A DNA stretch of 64,000 bases from JANQGG01 sp964642175 (GCA_964642175.1 CAZXOK010000001.1:790233-854232); one strand, 5' to 3'. Positions 8,608-17,896 are shown, counted from the stretch's first letter. Notes: generated from the letters alone by a model not told the origin. Numbers and translations are program-made.

Positions 8608-9180
8608 ATGGAAGAAACAAAACTTGATCTCTTAAAGGATTTAAATCTGACTCAGGATACTTATCAGGGATTGGAAAGTTTGGTTAAGGGAGAGCATAGA
8701 TACATACGCGATCTACGCATAAATCTCAAAAATGCGCTAAATGCTCCTACTTTTGAATCTAAAAAGGAAGCCTATTTAATTGCTCTTTCTGTGGCAGTTA
8801 ATGAAAAATCATTACCACTAATTCAGGCTTTTTCATCACTGGCTAAAAATGAAGGTGCAACAGACCAGGAGCTGGCAGAAAGTCAGTCCGTTGCCTCGTT
8901 ACTGGCAAGCTTAAACGTGTTCTATCGGTTTAAGCATTTTTCAGATGATAAATCTTACGAGTCTATGCCGGCTGGTATTAAAATGTCTATCATGGCGCGT
9001 CCGGTTTTGGGTAAACCTCATTTTGAACTTATGTCTTTGGCCGTTAGTGCAGTTAATGGATGTGAAACATGCGTGGTTAATCACGAAAAATCGGTCAAAA
9101 GCCTTGGAATATCCAAAGAAAAAATATTCGATACCGTCAGATTGGCTGCTATAGTTAAAGGCGCCAGCGTACTATTTTAA
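8608..9180 (+). CDS. ahpD: AhpD-family alkylhydroperoxidase / AhpC-reducing protein
   Basis: The 190-residue protein belongs to the carboxymuconolactone decarboxylase/AhpD fold. Its active-site motif is Cys152-Glu-Thr-Cys155-x3-His159 in NGCETCVVNHEKS, preceded by the HFELMSLAVSAV helix with the conserved Glu. This is the proton-relay and disulfide centre of AhpD, which passes electrons from a lipoylated protein to AhpC. The mycobacterial enzyme has a His between the cysteines where Thr154 stands here. It follows ahpC on the same strand. The stop is followed by two hairpins, so this is the end of the transcription unit. Confidence 0.92.
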   Translation: MEETKLDLLKDLNLTQDTYQGLESLVKGEHRYIRDLRINLKNALNAPTFESKKEAYLIALSVAVNEKSLPLIQAFSSLAKNEGATDQELAESQSVASLLASLNVFYRFKHFSDDKSYESMPAGIKMSIMARPVLGKPHFELMSLAVSAVNGCETCVVNHEKSVKSLGISKEKIFDTVRLAAIVKGASVLF

Positions 9181-9185
9181 CGTAG

Positions 9186-9242
9186 AGGGTTTGTATAAAC
9201 CCTTTATGACTATCAAAAAAGCCCTCTTCAAGAGGGCTTTTT
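9186..9242. terminator. Bidirectional rho-independent terminator between ahpD and map
   Basis: A strong hairpin lies at 9216-9242: AAAAAGCCCTC pairs with GAGGGCTTTTT around TTCAA, giving a U-tract on both strands. A smaller perfect hairpin (AGGGTTT, loop GTAT, AAACCCT) stands just before it at 9186-9203. The pair separates the converging ahpD (+) and map (-) genes. Confidence 0.88.
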
Positions 9243-9258
9243 CAATTTTTGTTATCTG

Positions 9259-10158
9259 TCAAAACGATTGAAACACGTTTTCCTTAACCGGCAGAACCTT
9301 GGATTGAGGAATTTTGGTCAGGATGTCACAAGCATGTTTGGTGATCATCAGGGTATGTTCAAAGTGAGCAGCCAACGTGCCGTCTTTTGAGAGGATCTCA
9401 TCCCAGCCATAGTCGTTTTTGCCATCAAACCGGACTTTGCCAGAGGAACCCGAAGTCACCATCGGTTCAATGGCAATCACCATATTTTCAATAAGTACCT
9501 GACCGGTGCCTTTTCTTCCGGTATGGCTGATAAACGGTGGTTCGTGAACTTTATAACCTAAACCGTGCCCGCCCAGTTCAGTTACATTGCCAAACCCGCG
9601 GTTCAGGAGATAAGTACCTACAGCATGGCCAATATCGCCAACCCGGGCGCCATGCTTTAAAACAGAAATACCCTGCTCAAGCGATTTTTTGGTAGCATCC
9701 AGAAGATTCCGTTTTTTTTGATGCACCTGGGTTTGTTGAAATTCTGTATCAGGTTGAATGTTGTCTTTATAATCCTGTATAAAATGGGTTTTACAAGTTC
9801 GGTCGACCCCGTCTTCGGTAATGATATAAGTGATGGCCATATCTGTAAATAACCCCTTGTAATCCACTCCCAGATCCAGGCTTAAGACATCACCGGGTTT
9901 CAGAATTTTTTCCGGGAGACACAATCCATGTACCACCTCGTCATTCAGTGAAAAACACACAGCGTTAGGAAATCCGGAGTAACCCAGGAAACTGGGTTCA
10001 GCTTCGTAGCTGCGGATGAACTCGGTGCAGAATCGATCGATATCCGGAGCGCTGACCCCGGGTTTAAGCATTGGCTCCAAATGATAATAGGTTGAAGCCA
10101 GAATGTAGCCGCTGTAGCGAATAGACTCAATATCTTGTGGGTTGGTAATAACAGACAT
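9259..10158 (-). CDS. map: Methionine aminopeptidase type I with an internal insertion
   Basis: The protein removes N-terminal Met from new proteins in the cytoplasm. All five metal ligands of the family are visible: Asp95 and Asp106 in LSLDLGVDYKGLFTDMA, His198 in GGHGLGYKVHEPP, Glu231 in IAIEPMVTSG and Glu267 in HFEHTLMI. His77 in the substrate pocket is also kept. At 299 residues it is about 35 longer than E. coli MetAP (264). The excess lies mainly in a polar stretch at about residues 115-150 (rich in Gln, Lys, Asp), between the second Asp and the helix before the His. The gene follows proS on the same strand with a 19-base gap. Confidence 0.94.
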   Translation of the reverse strand: MSVITNPQDIESIRYSGYILASTYYHLEPMLKPGVSAPDIDRFCTEFIRSYEAEPSFLGYSGFPNAVCFSLNDEVVHGLCLPEKILKPGDVLSLDLGVDYKGLFTDMAITYIITEDGVDRTCKTHFIQDYKDNIQPDTEFQQTQVHQKKRNLLDATKKSLEQGISVLKHGARVGDIGHAVGTYLLNRGFGNVTELGGHGLGYKVHEPPFISHTGRKGTGQVLIENMVIAIEPMVTSGSSGKVRFDGKNDYGWDEILSKDGTLAAHFEHTLMITKHACDILTKIPQSKVLPVKENVFQSF

Positions 10159-10177
10159 AGCAAATGTTTAAATAATT

Positions 10178-11623
10178 CTAATAGGCTTTTGCAAAAACAA
10201 CTTTCCCCTTTGAAGGGTTTCCGCTATAGATACACTTTCCGGGTTCATTGAGCTTGTAAGTGTTGCAATAATCTTCATCTGTTGGAATAGACCGTATCGT
10301 AGCCTTGGTTTCTTCCTTGATTTTGGCTTCTGTTTCAGCACTTCCATCCCAATGCGCAATTACAAAACCTTCTTCAACATAGCTCTTAAACTCTTCATAG
10401 GTCTCGGCCACTTTGGTTTTTTCTTTTCTCAGTGCCCTGGCTCGTTCAAACATAGAGTTTTGAATGTCTTGAAGTAAGGATTCAATCTTCAGGCTGAACG
10501 ATTCATCGAGCGTGAGCGTGATCTTTTCAGAGGTGTCCCGTCTGGCGGCAACGCACTGATTGTTCTTAATATCTCGCGGGCCGATTTCTATGCGTACCGG
10601 AATGCCTTGTAATTCGTATTCAGCAAATTTCCACCCCGGTGAATTATGCGGCGAGTCATCAACGAACGTCGGGATGTTTTTCTCTTCCAGTTGGGCTTTT
10701 AACTCATGGGCTTTGTCTAAGACCATGGATGTATCGCCTTTTAAAATAGGTACAATAACAACCGGGCGTGAAGCCAGTTTTGGCGGCAATACAAGACCTT
10801 TGTTGTCGGAATGCGCCATAATTAAGGCACCGATCAATCGGGTGGAAACACCCCAACTGGTTGCCCAGACATAATCTAACTGGCCTTCCCTGGTTTGAAA
10901 CTTGCAGTCGAAGGCTTTGGCAAAGTTTTGACCCAGGTGATGCGACGTGCCTGCCTGAAGGGCTTTGCCATCCTGCATCATGGCTTCTATGCAATAGGTA
11001 TCAATGGCGCCTGCAAATCGTTCGGACTCTGTTTTTCGGCCAACAATTACGGGCATGGCCATGTATTCTTCGGCGAATTTCCGATAGACTTCAATCATTC
11101 GTAACACTTCCTCGGTGGCTTCTTCTTTTGTTGCATGTGCCGTATGGCCTTCCTGCCATAAAAACTCGGCTGTTCTTAAAAAGAGCCGTGTACGCATTTC
11201 CCAACGAAACACATTGGCCCACTGGTTAATCAAGATGGGCAGATCTCTGTAGGACTGGATCCATTTTCTGTAAGACGACCAGATGATGGTTTCTGATGTT
11301 GGACGAATAAATAATTTTTCCTGCAACTCCTGTCCGCCGCCATGAGTCACCACCGCACACTCAGGCGCAAATCCTTCAATATGATCGGCTTCTTTTTGAA
11401 TAAAACTTTCAGGGATCAGTAACGGGAAGTAGGCATTCACATGCCCGGTAGCTTTAAACATGCCATCCAGCGCAGCCTGCATTTTTTCCCATATTGCGTA
11501 ACCATTCGGCCGGATAACCATGCAGCCACGAACATCGGAGTAATCGGCCAGTTTAGCCGATCGAACAATATCAATATACCACTGAGAGTAATCCTGGTCT
11601 TGAGGTGTAATTTTTTCAGCCAC
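10178..11623 (-). CDS. proS: Prolyl-tRNA synthetase, short eukaryote/archaeal-like type
   Basis: The 481-residue class II synthetase attaches proline to tRNA-Pro. It has no editing INS domain, unlike the roughly 570-residue bacterial type, and has the extra C-terminal domain of the short type (ends CIYSGNPSKGKVVFAKAY). Recognisable class II elements are RPTSETIIWSSYRKWI, the motif 2 region RWEMRTRLFLRTAEFLW, and TSHHLGQNFAKAFDCKF. The start is a GTG at 11623, giving AEKITPQDQDYSQWY, which matches the family N-terminus. It lies upstream of map. This type is common in FCB bacteria. Confidence 0.96.
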   Translation of the reverse strand: MAEKITPQDQDYSQWYIDIVRSAKLADYSDVRGCMVIRPNGYAIWEKMQAALDGMFKATGHVNAYFPLLIPESFIQKEADHIEGFAPECAVVTHGGGQELQEKLFIRPTSETIIWSSYRKWIQSYRDLPILINQWANVFRWEMRTRLFLRTAEFLWQEGHTAHATKEEATEEVLRMIEVYRKFAEEYMAMPVIVGRKTESERFAGAIDTYCIEAMMQDGKALQAGTSHHLGQNFAKAFDCKFQTREGQLDYVWATSWGVSTRLIGALIMAHSDNKGLVLPPKLASRPVVIVPILKGDTSMVLDKAHELKAQLEEKNIPTFVDDSPHNSPGWKFAEYELQGIPVRIEIGPRDIKNNQCVAARRDTSEKITLTLDESFSLKIESLLQDIQNSMFERARALRKEKTKVAETYEEFKSYVEEGFVIAHWDGSAETEAKIKEETKATIRSIPTDEDYCNTYKLNEPGKCIYSGNPSKGKVVFAKAY

Positions 11624-11779
11624 AGAAAAAAAATTAAGAGGTTTGCAAGTTAAGTGCCGGGTTGTTCCACGGCAGAATGTCGGTATTAAAAAATATCAAA
11701 CTTACACGATCAGGGCCTTAAAACCAATTTTTAGGCGTTTTTTTGCGCTAAGAAAATTGTTGCCGGATCTATTCACGTC

Positions 11780-12457
11780 TTATAAACCCGATCCGGATTG
11801 TATAGCAGGCTTATAAGAAGGTGGAACCTGGTAGAGTTTCTTTGGTACGGATGTTTTAATCACCTGTTTTACCTGGCTTTGGAGGAACCTGCCACCGAAT
11901 TGTTTTTGGATAATTTTGATGGGAAAACCGCTATAACCTTCTTTTTTTAGGATGCTCGCCAGGTTCAGTTTTGAAAGATTTAGAAGGCGATGTTGCACAC
12001 TTTCGAACGTCTGAAAATCAAGAACATCTTTGGTAAGCCAAAGCTGAAGGGTATCACGCCGGGATCTGATCTCCAGCTTTTGACAGGTGAAACCTTTAAG
12101 GGTTTCTGTGCCGAGCTTTTGAAGCTGATAAGATTTCCCGGATGAATTAAAGCGCCTGAGCTTTTGGATATTGGATGTATTCATAACTGAAACGCTTCTG
12201 GTATTATGCATGAGCAGGTAAGCCTTATCGGGTATATCTGAAGGGACGATGTACGAGGTTTTAAGCGTGTTTGCTGTCTGAAATTGGTAGATAGACATGT
12301 CGGCACGCAGGCCATATTCAGAGACATACACATCGATATCACCATTAAACTCACTGGAACTTACACTCATGAGTACTTTTCCTTCAAATGGTGATTTAGC
12401 CATAGATTGGCTATAGCTCATGAAAAATACGATCAGGGTAATTAATAATTTGAACAT
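11780..12457 (-). CDS. Exported DUF4412-like protein
   Basis: The 225-residue protein starts with a probable signal peptide (MFKLLITLIVFFMSYSQSMAKS). A mostly beta domain follows, with FEGKVLMSVSSSE near its beginning, then alternating segments such as KAYLLMHNTRSVSVMN and LKGFTCQKLEIRSRRDTLQLWLTKDV. The sequence GFxCxK followed by a WLTKD strand is what I associate with DUF4412, a family of periplasmic or outer-surface proteins of unknown role. It stands alone, divergent from prmC. No function is proposed. Confidence 0.7.
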   Translation of the reverse strand: MFKLLITLIVFFMSYSQSMAKSPFEGKVLMSVSSSEFNGDIDVYVSEYGLRADMSIYQFQTANTLKTSYIVPSDIPDKAYLLMHNTRSVSVMNTSNIQKLRRFNSSGKSYQLQKLGTETLKGFTCQKLEIRSRRDTLQLWLTKDVLDFQTFESVQHRLLNLSKLNLASILKKEGYSGFPIKIIQKQFGGRFLQSQVKQVIKTSVPKKLYQVPPSYKPAIQSGSGL

Positions 12458-12612
12458 AATTGAGTGCCGGTCTAATAGTATTTATGAAGATTGGTGTTAA
12501 AGTACGATAATCGATGTGGATGGTTCTATAATGCCATGTTTTTGGCCACAGAATAACTAAAAAAAAGACATTTCGCCCCTAACAATAGTGATAGGGTTTT
12601 AAAAAAGCAGAA

Positions 12613-13539
12613 ATGAACTTAGATTTAGCCCCGAAAGATTTAATAAAGGTAAAAAAAAATATGGCAGAGTCAATTAAATGGGAAGTTCTTTCACTGATCC
12701 AGGTTACAACCCGGCATTTTCTTGAGAAACAGGTTGATGAAGCCCGTTTGCAGGTTGAGTATATGCTGGCTGATGTCTTGAACTTAAACCGGATGGATCT
12801 TTATCTGAATTTTGATCGTCCAATAACCCTGACCGAACTTGAGACATTCCGCACATACTGTAAGCGGAAATTAAACGGTGAACCGCTTCAGTACATTTTG
12901 GGAAACCAGGATTTTATGGGTTTATCCTTCAAAACAGATGCAAGGGGGTTAATTCCAAGACCGGAAACCGAACTGATTATTGATGAGATTGTAAATATGG
13001 TTTCAGCAAAGAATATGGCAAGTCCCCGAATACTAGATATTGGCACAGGCTCAGGCTGTATAGCCATTACGCTTGCAAAATTAATCCGGGACAGCCGTTT
13101 GTATGCTGTAGATGTATCCGATGAGGCTCTGGCGCTTGCGAAAGAAAATGCAGCACGATTAGGTATGTCGCATTCGGTACAATTCGAGTGTCTGGATGTA
13201 TTAAACAGCACATTTCCAACATCATTCACCGAAGAATTTGATGTGATTGTATCAAATCCCCCGTATATTCCGATCCGAGAAAAAAATGAGCTTCAGGTTG
13301 AAGTTCGCAAGTTCGAACCTTCTATTGCATTATTTGTTGAAGATGGCCTTGAGTTTTATCATAAAATTACGAGTGATGCTAAAGATATGCTATCTTCCGG
13401 AGGTTTGCTTGTATTTGAAATACATTGCGAGGCAAAAGATGAGATAGAGTCTATATTAAATCAACATGAATTTAAGTCGGTAACATTTAAAAAAGATTAT
13501 TCTGGATTATACAGGGTGGCATTAGCCGAAAAAAATTAA
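12613..13539 (+). CDS. prmC: Release factor glutamine methyltransferase PrmC (HemK)
   Basis: The 308-residue enzyme methylates the Gln of the GGQ motif in peptide-chain release factors. It has the helical N-terminal domain with EPLQYILGNQDFMGLSF, the GLIPRPETELIID segment before the Rossmann core, the SAM-binding motif LDIGTGSGCIAITLA, and the catalytic NPPY in VSNPPYIPIREK. An in-frame ATG at 12661 would give a 292-residue product beginning MAESIKWEVL, closer to the usual PrmC N-terminus, so the first 16 residues may not be translated. The dehydrogenase gene starts 12 bases downstream. Confidence 0.93.
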   Translation: MNLDLAPKDLIKVKKNMAESIKWEVLSLIQVTTRHFLEKQVDEARLQVEYMLADVLNLNRMDLYLNFDRPITLTELETFRTYCKRKLNGEPLQYILGNQDFMGLSFKTDARGLIPRPETELIIDEIVNMVSAKNMASPRILDIGTGSGCIAITLAKLIRDSRLYAVDVSDEALALAKENAARLGMSHSVQFECLDVLNSTFPTSFTEEFDVIVSNPPYIPIREKNELQVEVRKFEPSIALFVEDGLEFYHKITSDAKDMLSSGGLLVFEIHCEAKDEIESILNQHEFKSVTFKKDYSGLYRVALAEKN

Positions 13540-13551
13540 ACCCCTAAGGCT

Positions 13552-14745
13552 ATGAATTTAACCATTGGTATTGTTGGTGTTAAAAATGTAGGATTGTCGG
13601 TAGCTATATTGGCAGCACAATCCGGAGCAAACGTGATGATGTATGATGAGCATCCCTCACGACTGCAGCAAGCGCTTTTAAGAATAGACAAATCGCTCGA
13701 AAACCGGTTGTCGCTAGGCGCTATTGATCAGGAAAAAGCCAAAGCCATCAAGGATAAGATCACACCGCTTTCGACCATCAAGAGTTTAACCGTCTGTGAT
13801 ATTATTATTGAAGCGACTGAAGAAAACCTCGGTCGTAAGAAGCGAATTTTTAAAGAGCTTGATGAAGTAACCGATGATCATGTAATATTAGCCAGCTCAA
13901 CACAAAGTGCCAGTATTACGGTGCTTTCATCCCAGTGTTTTTTTAAAAGCAGGGTTATCGGATCGCATGTTGTTAATGCCACATCATCAAACGCGGTGGT
14001 GGAGATTGTTAAAGGTGTAGATACAACAACCGAAGTCATAGATAAAGCCACCTTTATATTCAGGTCGTTTTTTAAAAACGTACTGGTTACGCGCGAGTCG
14101 CCCGGGTTTGTTGTAAACCGTATTCTCAGTTCATTTTTTACTGAAGCAATTGCTGTTAATGAAGAAGGGACGGCTTCGTTTCAGGAGATTGATGCCATGA
14201 TGCGCTCGGTTGGCGGTTTCCACCAGGGACCCTTTGAAATGATGGATTTTATAGGCATTGATTTATGTTATACCTCCATATTGGAATTGTACAACTCTTT
14301 CTTCCAGGAAGAGCGTTTTCGACCGAGTTTTCTTTTGAAAAGTCGCTTCGAAGCCGGTTATTACGGGCTGAAGACAGGCAAAGGGTTTTATGAATATAAG
14401 AACAATAATGATGCACCGAGAATGACCATTCGGCAAAGCGAGGTGGAATCATCAAGGCATTATTTTGATGAAAATCATTCCGGCTTTTTCATGGTGAAAC
14501 AAAGCATTTATGCGCGTATTATCTCGGTTGTCATAAATGAAGCGTTGTTTTGTGTTCAGGAAAATGTAGCCTCGGAAGGTGATATTGATATGGCCATGAA
14601 ACTGGGAATGCGATTTCCAAGCGGACCAATTTTGTGGGGCAGAGAAATTGGTTTTGATATAATTAAAAAGATTTTAAATACACTGTTCAACGAATTTCAT
14701 GATGCACGATACAAAACTTCACCTTTGCTGAACATCTACCAATAA
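13552..14745 (+). CDS. 3-hydroxyacyl-CoA dehydrogenase family protein with altered NAD motif
   Basis: The 397-residue protein has the 3HCDH layout: an N-terminal Rossmann domain (about 1-185) and two helical C-terminal halves (186-285 and about 310-397). Family features are the ASSTQSASIT strand, GSHVVNA with the catalytic His, VVEIVKG with its Glu, FVVNRIL, and the closing GPILWGREIG. The nucleotide loop reads GVKNVG, so the second Gly of GxGxxG is Lys. The conserved MHFFNP reads SHVVNA. It should oxidise a 3-hydroxyacyl-CoA as in beta-oxidation or aromatic-acid degradation, but the changes leave cofactor use open. It is probably co-transcribed with prmC (12-base gap). Confidence 0.85.
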   Translation: MNLTIGIVGVKNVGLSVAILAAQSGANVMMYDEHPSRLQQALLRIDKSLENRLSLGAIDQEKAKAIKDKITPLSTIKSLTVCDIIIEATEENLGRKKRIFKELDEVTDDHVILASSTQSASITVLSSQCFFKSRVIGSHVVNATSSNAVVEIVKGVDTTTEVIDKATFIFRSFFKNVLVTRESPGFVVNRILSSFFTEAIAVNEEGTASFQEIDAMMRSVGGFHQGPFEMMDFIGIDLCYTSILELYNSFFQEERFRPSFLLKSRFEAGYYGLKTGKGFYEYKNNNDAPRMTIRQSEVESSRHYFDENHSGFFMVKQSIYARIISVVINEALFCVQENVASEGDIDMAMKLGMRFPSGPILWGREIGFDIIKKILNTLFNEFHDARYKTSPLLNIYQ

Positions 14746-14873
14746 AGGCTGACATATTTAACAACTTCAGGTGTGTCAAAAGTATCGTATCCTGAAAAGT
14801 CTGACAAAACTTCAATATACATTGCACACGTTTTTGGCGTTTTTTAAAGATTGTTATTCTGGCATAAAATTTG

Positions 14874-15947
14874 ATGAAAAGATTATTGGGTGAGCTAAAT
14901 GATCGGCAGCGCGAGGTATTAGCTCTTATCATACAAAACTTCATCCTGACAGCTAGTCCGGTGGGGTCGCGTTTTCTGTCCAAGCACTCAGATCTTGGTT
15001 TGTCCGACGCTACCATCAGAAATGTTATGGCTGATCTTGAAGACATGGGGTATGTGACACATCCGCATACCTCAGCTGGACGTCTGCCTACAGATAAAGG
15101 GTACCGGTTTTATGTGGACTCCATCATGAAAGTCAGCCGTTTAACTGCACCGGAGCGTTTGAAAATAGATCACCGGATCAACCAGCTCTTTGATACCAAT
15201 GCCGAGTCCAACGAGGTGTTCAGAGAATCTTCAAGAATACTTGGTAGTATTTCAAAACAACTTGGGATTGTCCTTTCGCCGAAGTTTTCAGCCGGGGTGT
15301 TTGAAAAACTCGAAATTGTTACGCTTTCTTCCAATAAAATACTTGTGATATTGTCGGTCAAATCCGGTTTTGTCAAAACTATTATGCTGGAAGTAAAAAC
15401 AGAAGTAAAGCGACAGAAAATAGATCCGTTGGTTTCACTGCTTAATGAACGACTATCGGGACTGACTCTTGAAGAGATCCGCCAGAGCTTCTCAGAACGA
15501 ATATCAGGGTTGGATGATACCACGGGTTTATTAAGAGTCTTTATAGACTCTGCCGAACGTCTTTTTGATGATCCTCCGCTGAACGACCGGATTCACATAT
15601 CAGGGACCGACAACATTATTTTTCAGCCCGAATTTGAAAAACCCGAACGCATCCGCGGGATTGTTGAAATGGTTGAAAATGAAAATGTGATTGTTCACCT
15701 GGTAGAGGATGCCACCAGTATAGAAAGCCATCTGGATGGTCGAGAGGATATTAAAATTATTATTGGCAAGGAAAACCGTGATAGTAAAATCAAAGACTGT
15801 AGCATTGTAACTGCGCAGTATGAAGTGGGTGATGTGATGGGTGTTATAGGCGTGATTGGCCCAACCCGAATGAATTACGGCAAAGTGGTTCGGATACTGG
15901 ATTACATGGCCAAACGCTTATCCGACAAACTGATCACTTTGCGATAA
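14874..15947 (+). CDS. hrcA: Heat-shock repressor HrcA
   Basis: HrcA represses chaperone operons by binding the CIRCE element. The N-terminal winged helix is clear: LNDRQREVLALIIQNFI, then SPVGSRFLSKH, then SDATIRNVMADLEDMGY and HPHTSAGRLPTDKGYRFYVD, all highly conserved. The C-terminal dimerisation domain ends with GVIGVIGPTRMNYGKVV. I place the start at the ATG at 14874; a TTG stands one codon upstream. No CIRCE-like 9-9-9 inverted repeat is visible in the 128 bases before it, so autoregulation by the classical operator is not evident. grpE and dnaJ follow on the same strand. Confidence 0.96.
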   Translation: MKRLLGELNDRQREVLALIIQNFILTASPVGSRFLSKHSDLGLSDATIRNVMADLEDMGYVTHPHTSAGRLPTDKGYRFYVDSIMKVSRLTAPERLKIDHRINQLFDTNAESNEVFRESSRILGSISKQLGIVLSPKFSAGVFEKLEIVTLSSNKILVILSVKSGFVKTIMLEVKTEVKRQKIDPLVSLLNERLSGLTLEEIRQSFSERISGLDDTTGLLRVFIDSAERLFDDPPLNDRIHISGTDNIIFQPEFEKPERIRGIVEMVENENVIVHLVEDATSIESHLDGREDIKIIIGKENRDSKIKDCSIVTAQYEVGDVMGVIGVIGPTRMNYGKVVRILDYMAKRLSDKLITLR

Positions 15948-15985
15948 ACTCGTTTTATTAAACTAAAAAATGATTTTTAAGATTT

Positions 15986-16666
15986 ATGACTCAACAAAAC
16001 AATCAAGACATTGCCTTAGATAATAACAAAGAAGAAAAGGATAAAGACTCCGTGCAAAGCTCCAGGCCAAAAGATACAAATAACCCTCAGCAGGCAGACC
16101 AAAAGAATCAGGAATCTGAATCTCAGGCAGAACCCCAAAAAACTGATACCCAGGAAAATGAAACTGCATCTCAGGAAGCTGAAATTGAAAAAGAACCAAC
16201 ACCGGAAGAACGCATCGAATCCCTGACCCAGGAAGTCGGCTCCTTAAAGGATAAGCTACTGAGGCAAATGGCCGAATTCGACAATTACAAGAAGCAAAAG
16301 GATCGAGAAATTGGAAATATCCGAAAGTTTGCCAGTGAAGGATTAATTGTAGAACTTCTTCCGGTAATAGACGATGTGGAACGCGTGCTTCAAAATGCCG
16401 ACAAATTTCTTCAAGATACACCTGAAGCCCAGGCTTATGTGGATGGGGTAAAACTGGTTCATCAAAATTTATTAAAAGTTTTGGAATCCAAAGGTGTTGA
16501 ACGCATCGAAGCTTTAGGCCAGCAATTTGATGTTGAATTTCATGAGGCGTTAAGCCAGATAGAAAAAGACGGCGCTAATCCAGATGAGGTTGTTGAAGAA
16601 TATGTGCCGGGATATAAAATGAATGACCGTGTTATCAGGCATGCAAAAGTAGTTGTAGCAAAGTAA
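15986..16666 (+). CDS. grpE: Nucleotide exchange factor GrpE
   Basis: The 226-residue protein releases ADP from DnaK. The first 65 or so residues are an acidic, Gln- and Glu-rich disordered tail. A coiled coil follows (RIESLTQEVGSLKDKLLR), then the GrpE signature FDNYKKQKDREIGNIRKFA and the C-terminal beta-wing with FHEALSQIEKDG and EEYVPGYKMNDRVIRHAKV. It lies 38 bases after hrcA and 26 bases before dnaJ, the usual heat-shock order. The dnaK gene is not in the window. Confidence 0.96.
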   Translation: MTQQNNQDIALDNNKEEKDKDSVQSSRPKDTNNPQQADQKNQESESQAEPQKTDTQENETASQEAEIEKEPTPEERIESLTQEVGSLKDKLLRQMAEFDNYKKQKDREIGNIRKFASEGLIVELLPVIDDVERVLQNADKFLQDTPEAQAYVDGVKLVHQNLLKVLESKGVERIEALGQQFDVEFHEALSQIEKDGANPDEVVEEYVPGYKMNDRVIRHAKVVVAK

Positions 16667-16692
16667 ATTAGAAGATTTCCAAAAAAACATTC

Positions 16693-17880
16693 ATGAGTGC
16701 AAAACAAGATTATTATGAGTTGTTGGGCGTTGGCAGGTCGGCTTCAACAGAGGATATAAAAAAGGCGTACCGAAAACTTGCTATTAAATATCATCCCGAT
16801 AAAAATAAGGGTGATAAGGAAGCCGAGGAAAAATTCAAACAAGTCAGCGAAGCCTACGAAGTGCTAAGCAATGATGAAAAAAGGGCCCGATACGACAGAT
16901 TTGGCCATGCCGGTTTAGGATCATCGGCTGCTTCTGATGGTGGTAATCCATTTGCAGGCCGGGGTGATATTAACGACATTTTCAGTGCGTTCGGCGATAT
17001 CTTTGGCGGCTTTGGAGAAGGCGGCTCACCGTTTGAAGAATCCTTCGGGGGGCGAGGCGGAGGCCGACGTCGTTCATCCGGAATTCCAGGTTCAGACCTG
17101 AAAATCAAACTTAAGCTCACCCTTGAAGAAATTGCAAAAGGCGTTGAGAAAACCATCAAGATCAAAAAGCAGAAACCCTGCGAAGTTTGTAATGGTACCG
17201 GTTCTAAAGATGGTGTTATGAATACATGTCCCTCATGCCAGGGGAGTGGAGAACTTCGCCAGGTTTCTAAAACCATGTTTGGTCAGTTTATAAATGTTTC
17301 AACATGCCCAACCTGTAATGGAACCGGGCAGGTGATCAAGGAAAAATGTTCCTCGTGTCATGGCGAAGGCCGAAAGCTTGGTGAGTCAACCGTAAAGATC
17401 AATATCCCGGCAGGTGTTTCAGAAGGCAATTATATTCCTTTGCGCGGTCAGGGAAATGTGGGTATGAGAGGTGGTCCGGCAGGAGACCTTCTGGTTGTGA
17501 TTGAAGAAGAGCAACATCCCTCATTTGATCGCCATGGAGAAGATATTATTTGCCATTTAAACCTGAGTTTTCCAGATGCTGTAATGGGTACCCGAATAGA
17601 AGTACCAACACTTGAAGGTAATGAAACCATCGATATCCCGGCCGGCACGCAAGGCGGGGATGTTATCAAGCTGCATGGAATGGGTATAGGCCGTCTGAAC
17701 AGCTATGGTAAGGGTGATGAACTGGTTATGGTGAATATCTACGTGCCAAAAAATGTAAGTGGTAAAGAAAAAGAAATTCTTAAAGAATTAAATTCTCACT
17801 CCAGCATTCAACCCCAAAAAAATGCAAAAGCAAAAGTTGAAAAAAGCATTTTTGACCGGGTAAAAGAAATTCTGGGATAA
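16693..17880 (+). CDS. dnaJ: Chaperone protein DnaJ
   Basis: The 395-residue type I J-protein stimulates DnaK ATPase and binds unfolded clients. It has the J domain with KYHPDKNKG (HPD motif near residue 36), a Gly/Phe-rich region (about 75-135), four zinc-finger repeats (CEVCNGTGS, CPSCQGSGE, CPTCNGTGQ, CSSCHGEGR) and a C-terminal substrate-binding domain with AGVSEGNYIPLRGQG. The Gly/Phe linker is Arg-rich near its end (GGRGGGRRRSSG). It follows grpE, and iscX starts 16 bases after the stop. Confidence 0.97.
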   Translation: MSAKQDYYELLGVGRSASTEDIKKAYRKLAIKYHPDKNKGDKEAEEKFKQVSEAYEVLSNDEKRARYDRFGHAGLGSSAASDGGNPFAGRGDINDIFSAFGDIFGGFGEGGSPFEESFGGRGGGRRRSSGIPGSDLKIKLKLTLEEIAKGVEKTIKIKKQKPCEVCNGTGSKDGVMNTCPSCQGSGELRQVSKTMFGQFINVSTCPTCNGTGQVIKEKCSSCHGEGRKLGESTVKINIPAGVSEGNYIPLRGQGNVGMRGGPAGDLLVVIEEEQHPSFDRHGEDIICHLNLSFPDAVMGTRIEVPTLEGNETIDIPAGTQGGDVIKLHGMGIGRLNSYGKGDELVMVNIYVPKNVSGKEKEILKELNSHSSIQPQKNAKAKVEKSIFDRVKEILG

Positions 17881-17896
17881 ATAAAGACTGTGAATT

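Noticed and set aside
14774..14806. TGTCA and TGACA inverted repeat upstream of hrcA as a CIRCE operator
   Set aside because: Arms are only five bases with a 23-base spacer and do not match the CIRCE consensus (nine-base arms, nine-base spacer).
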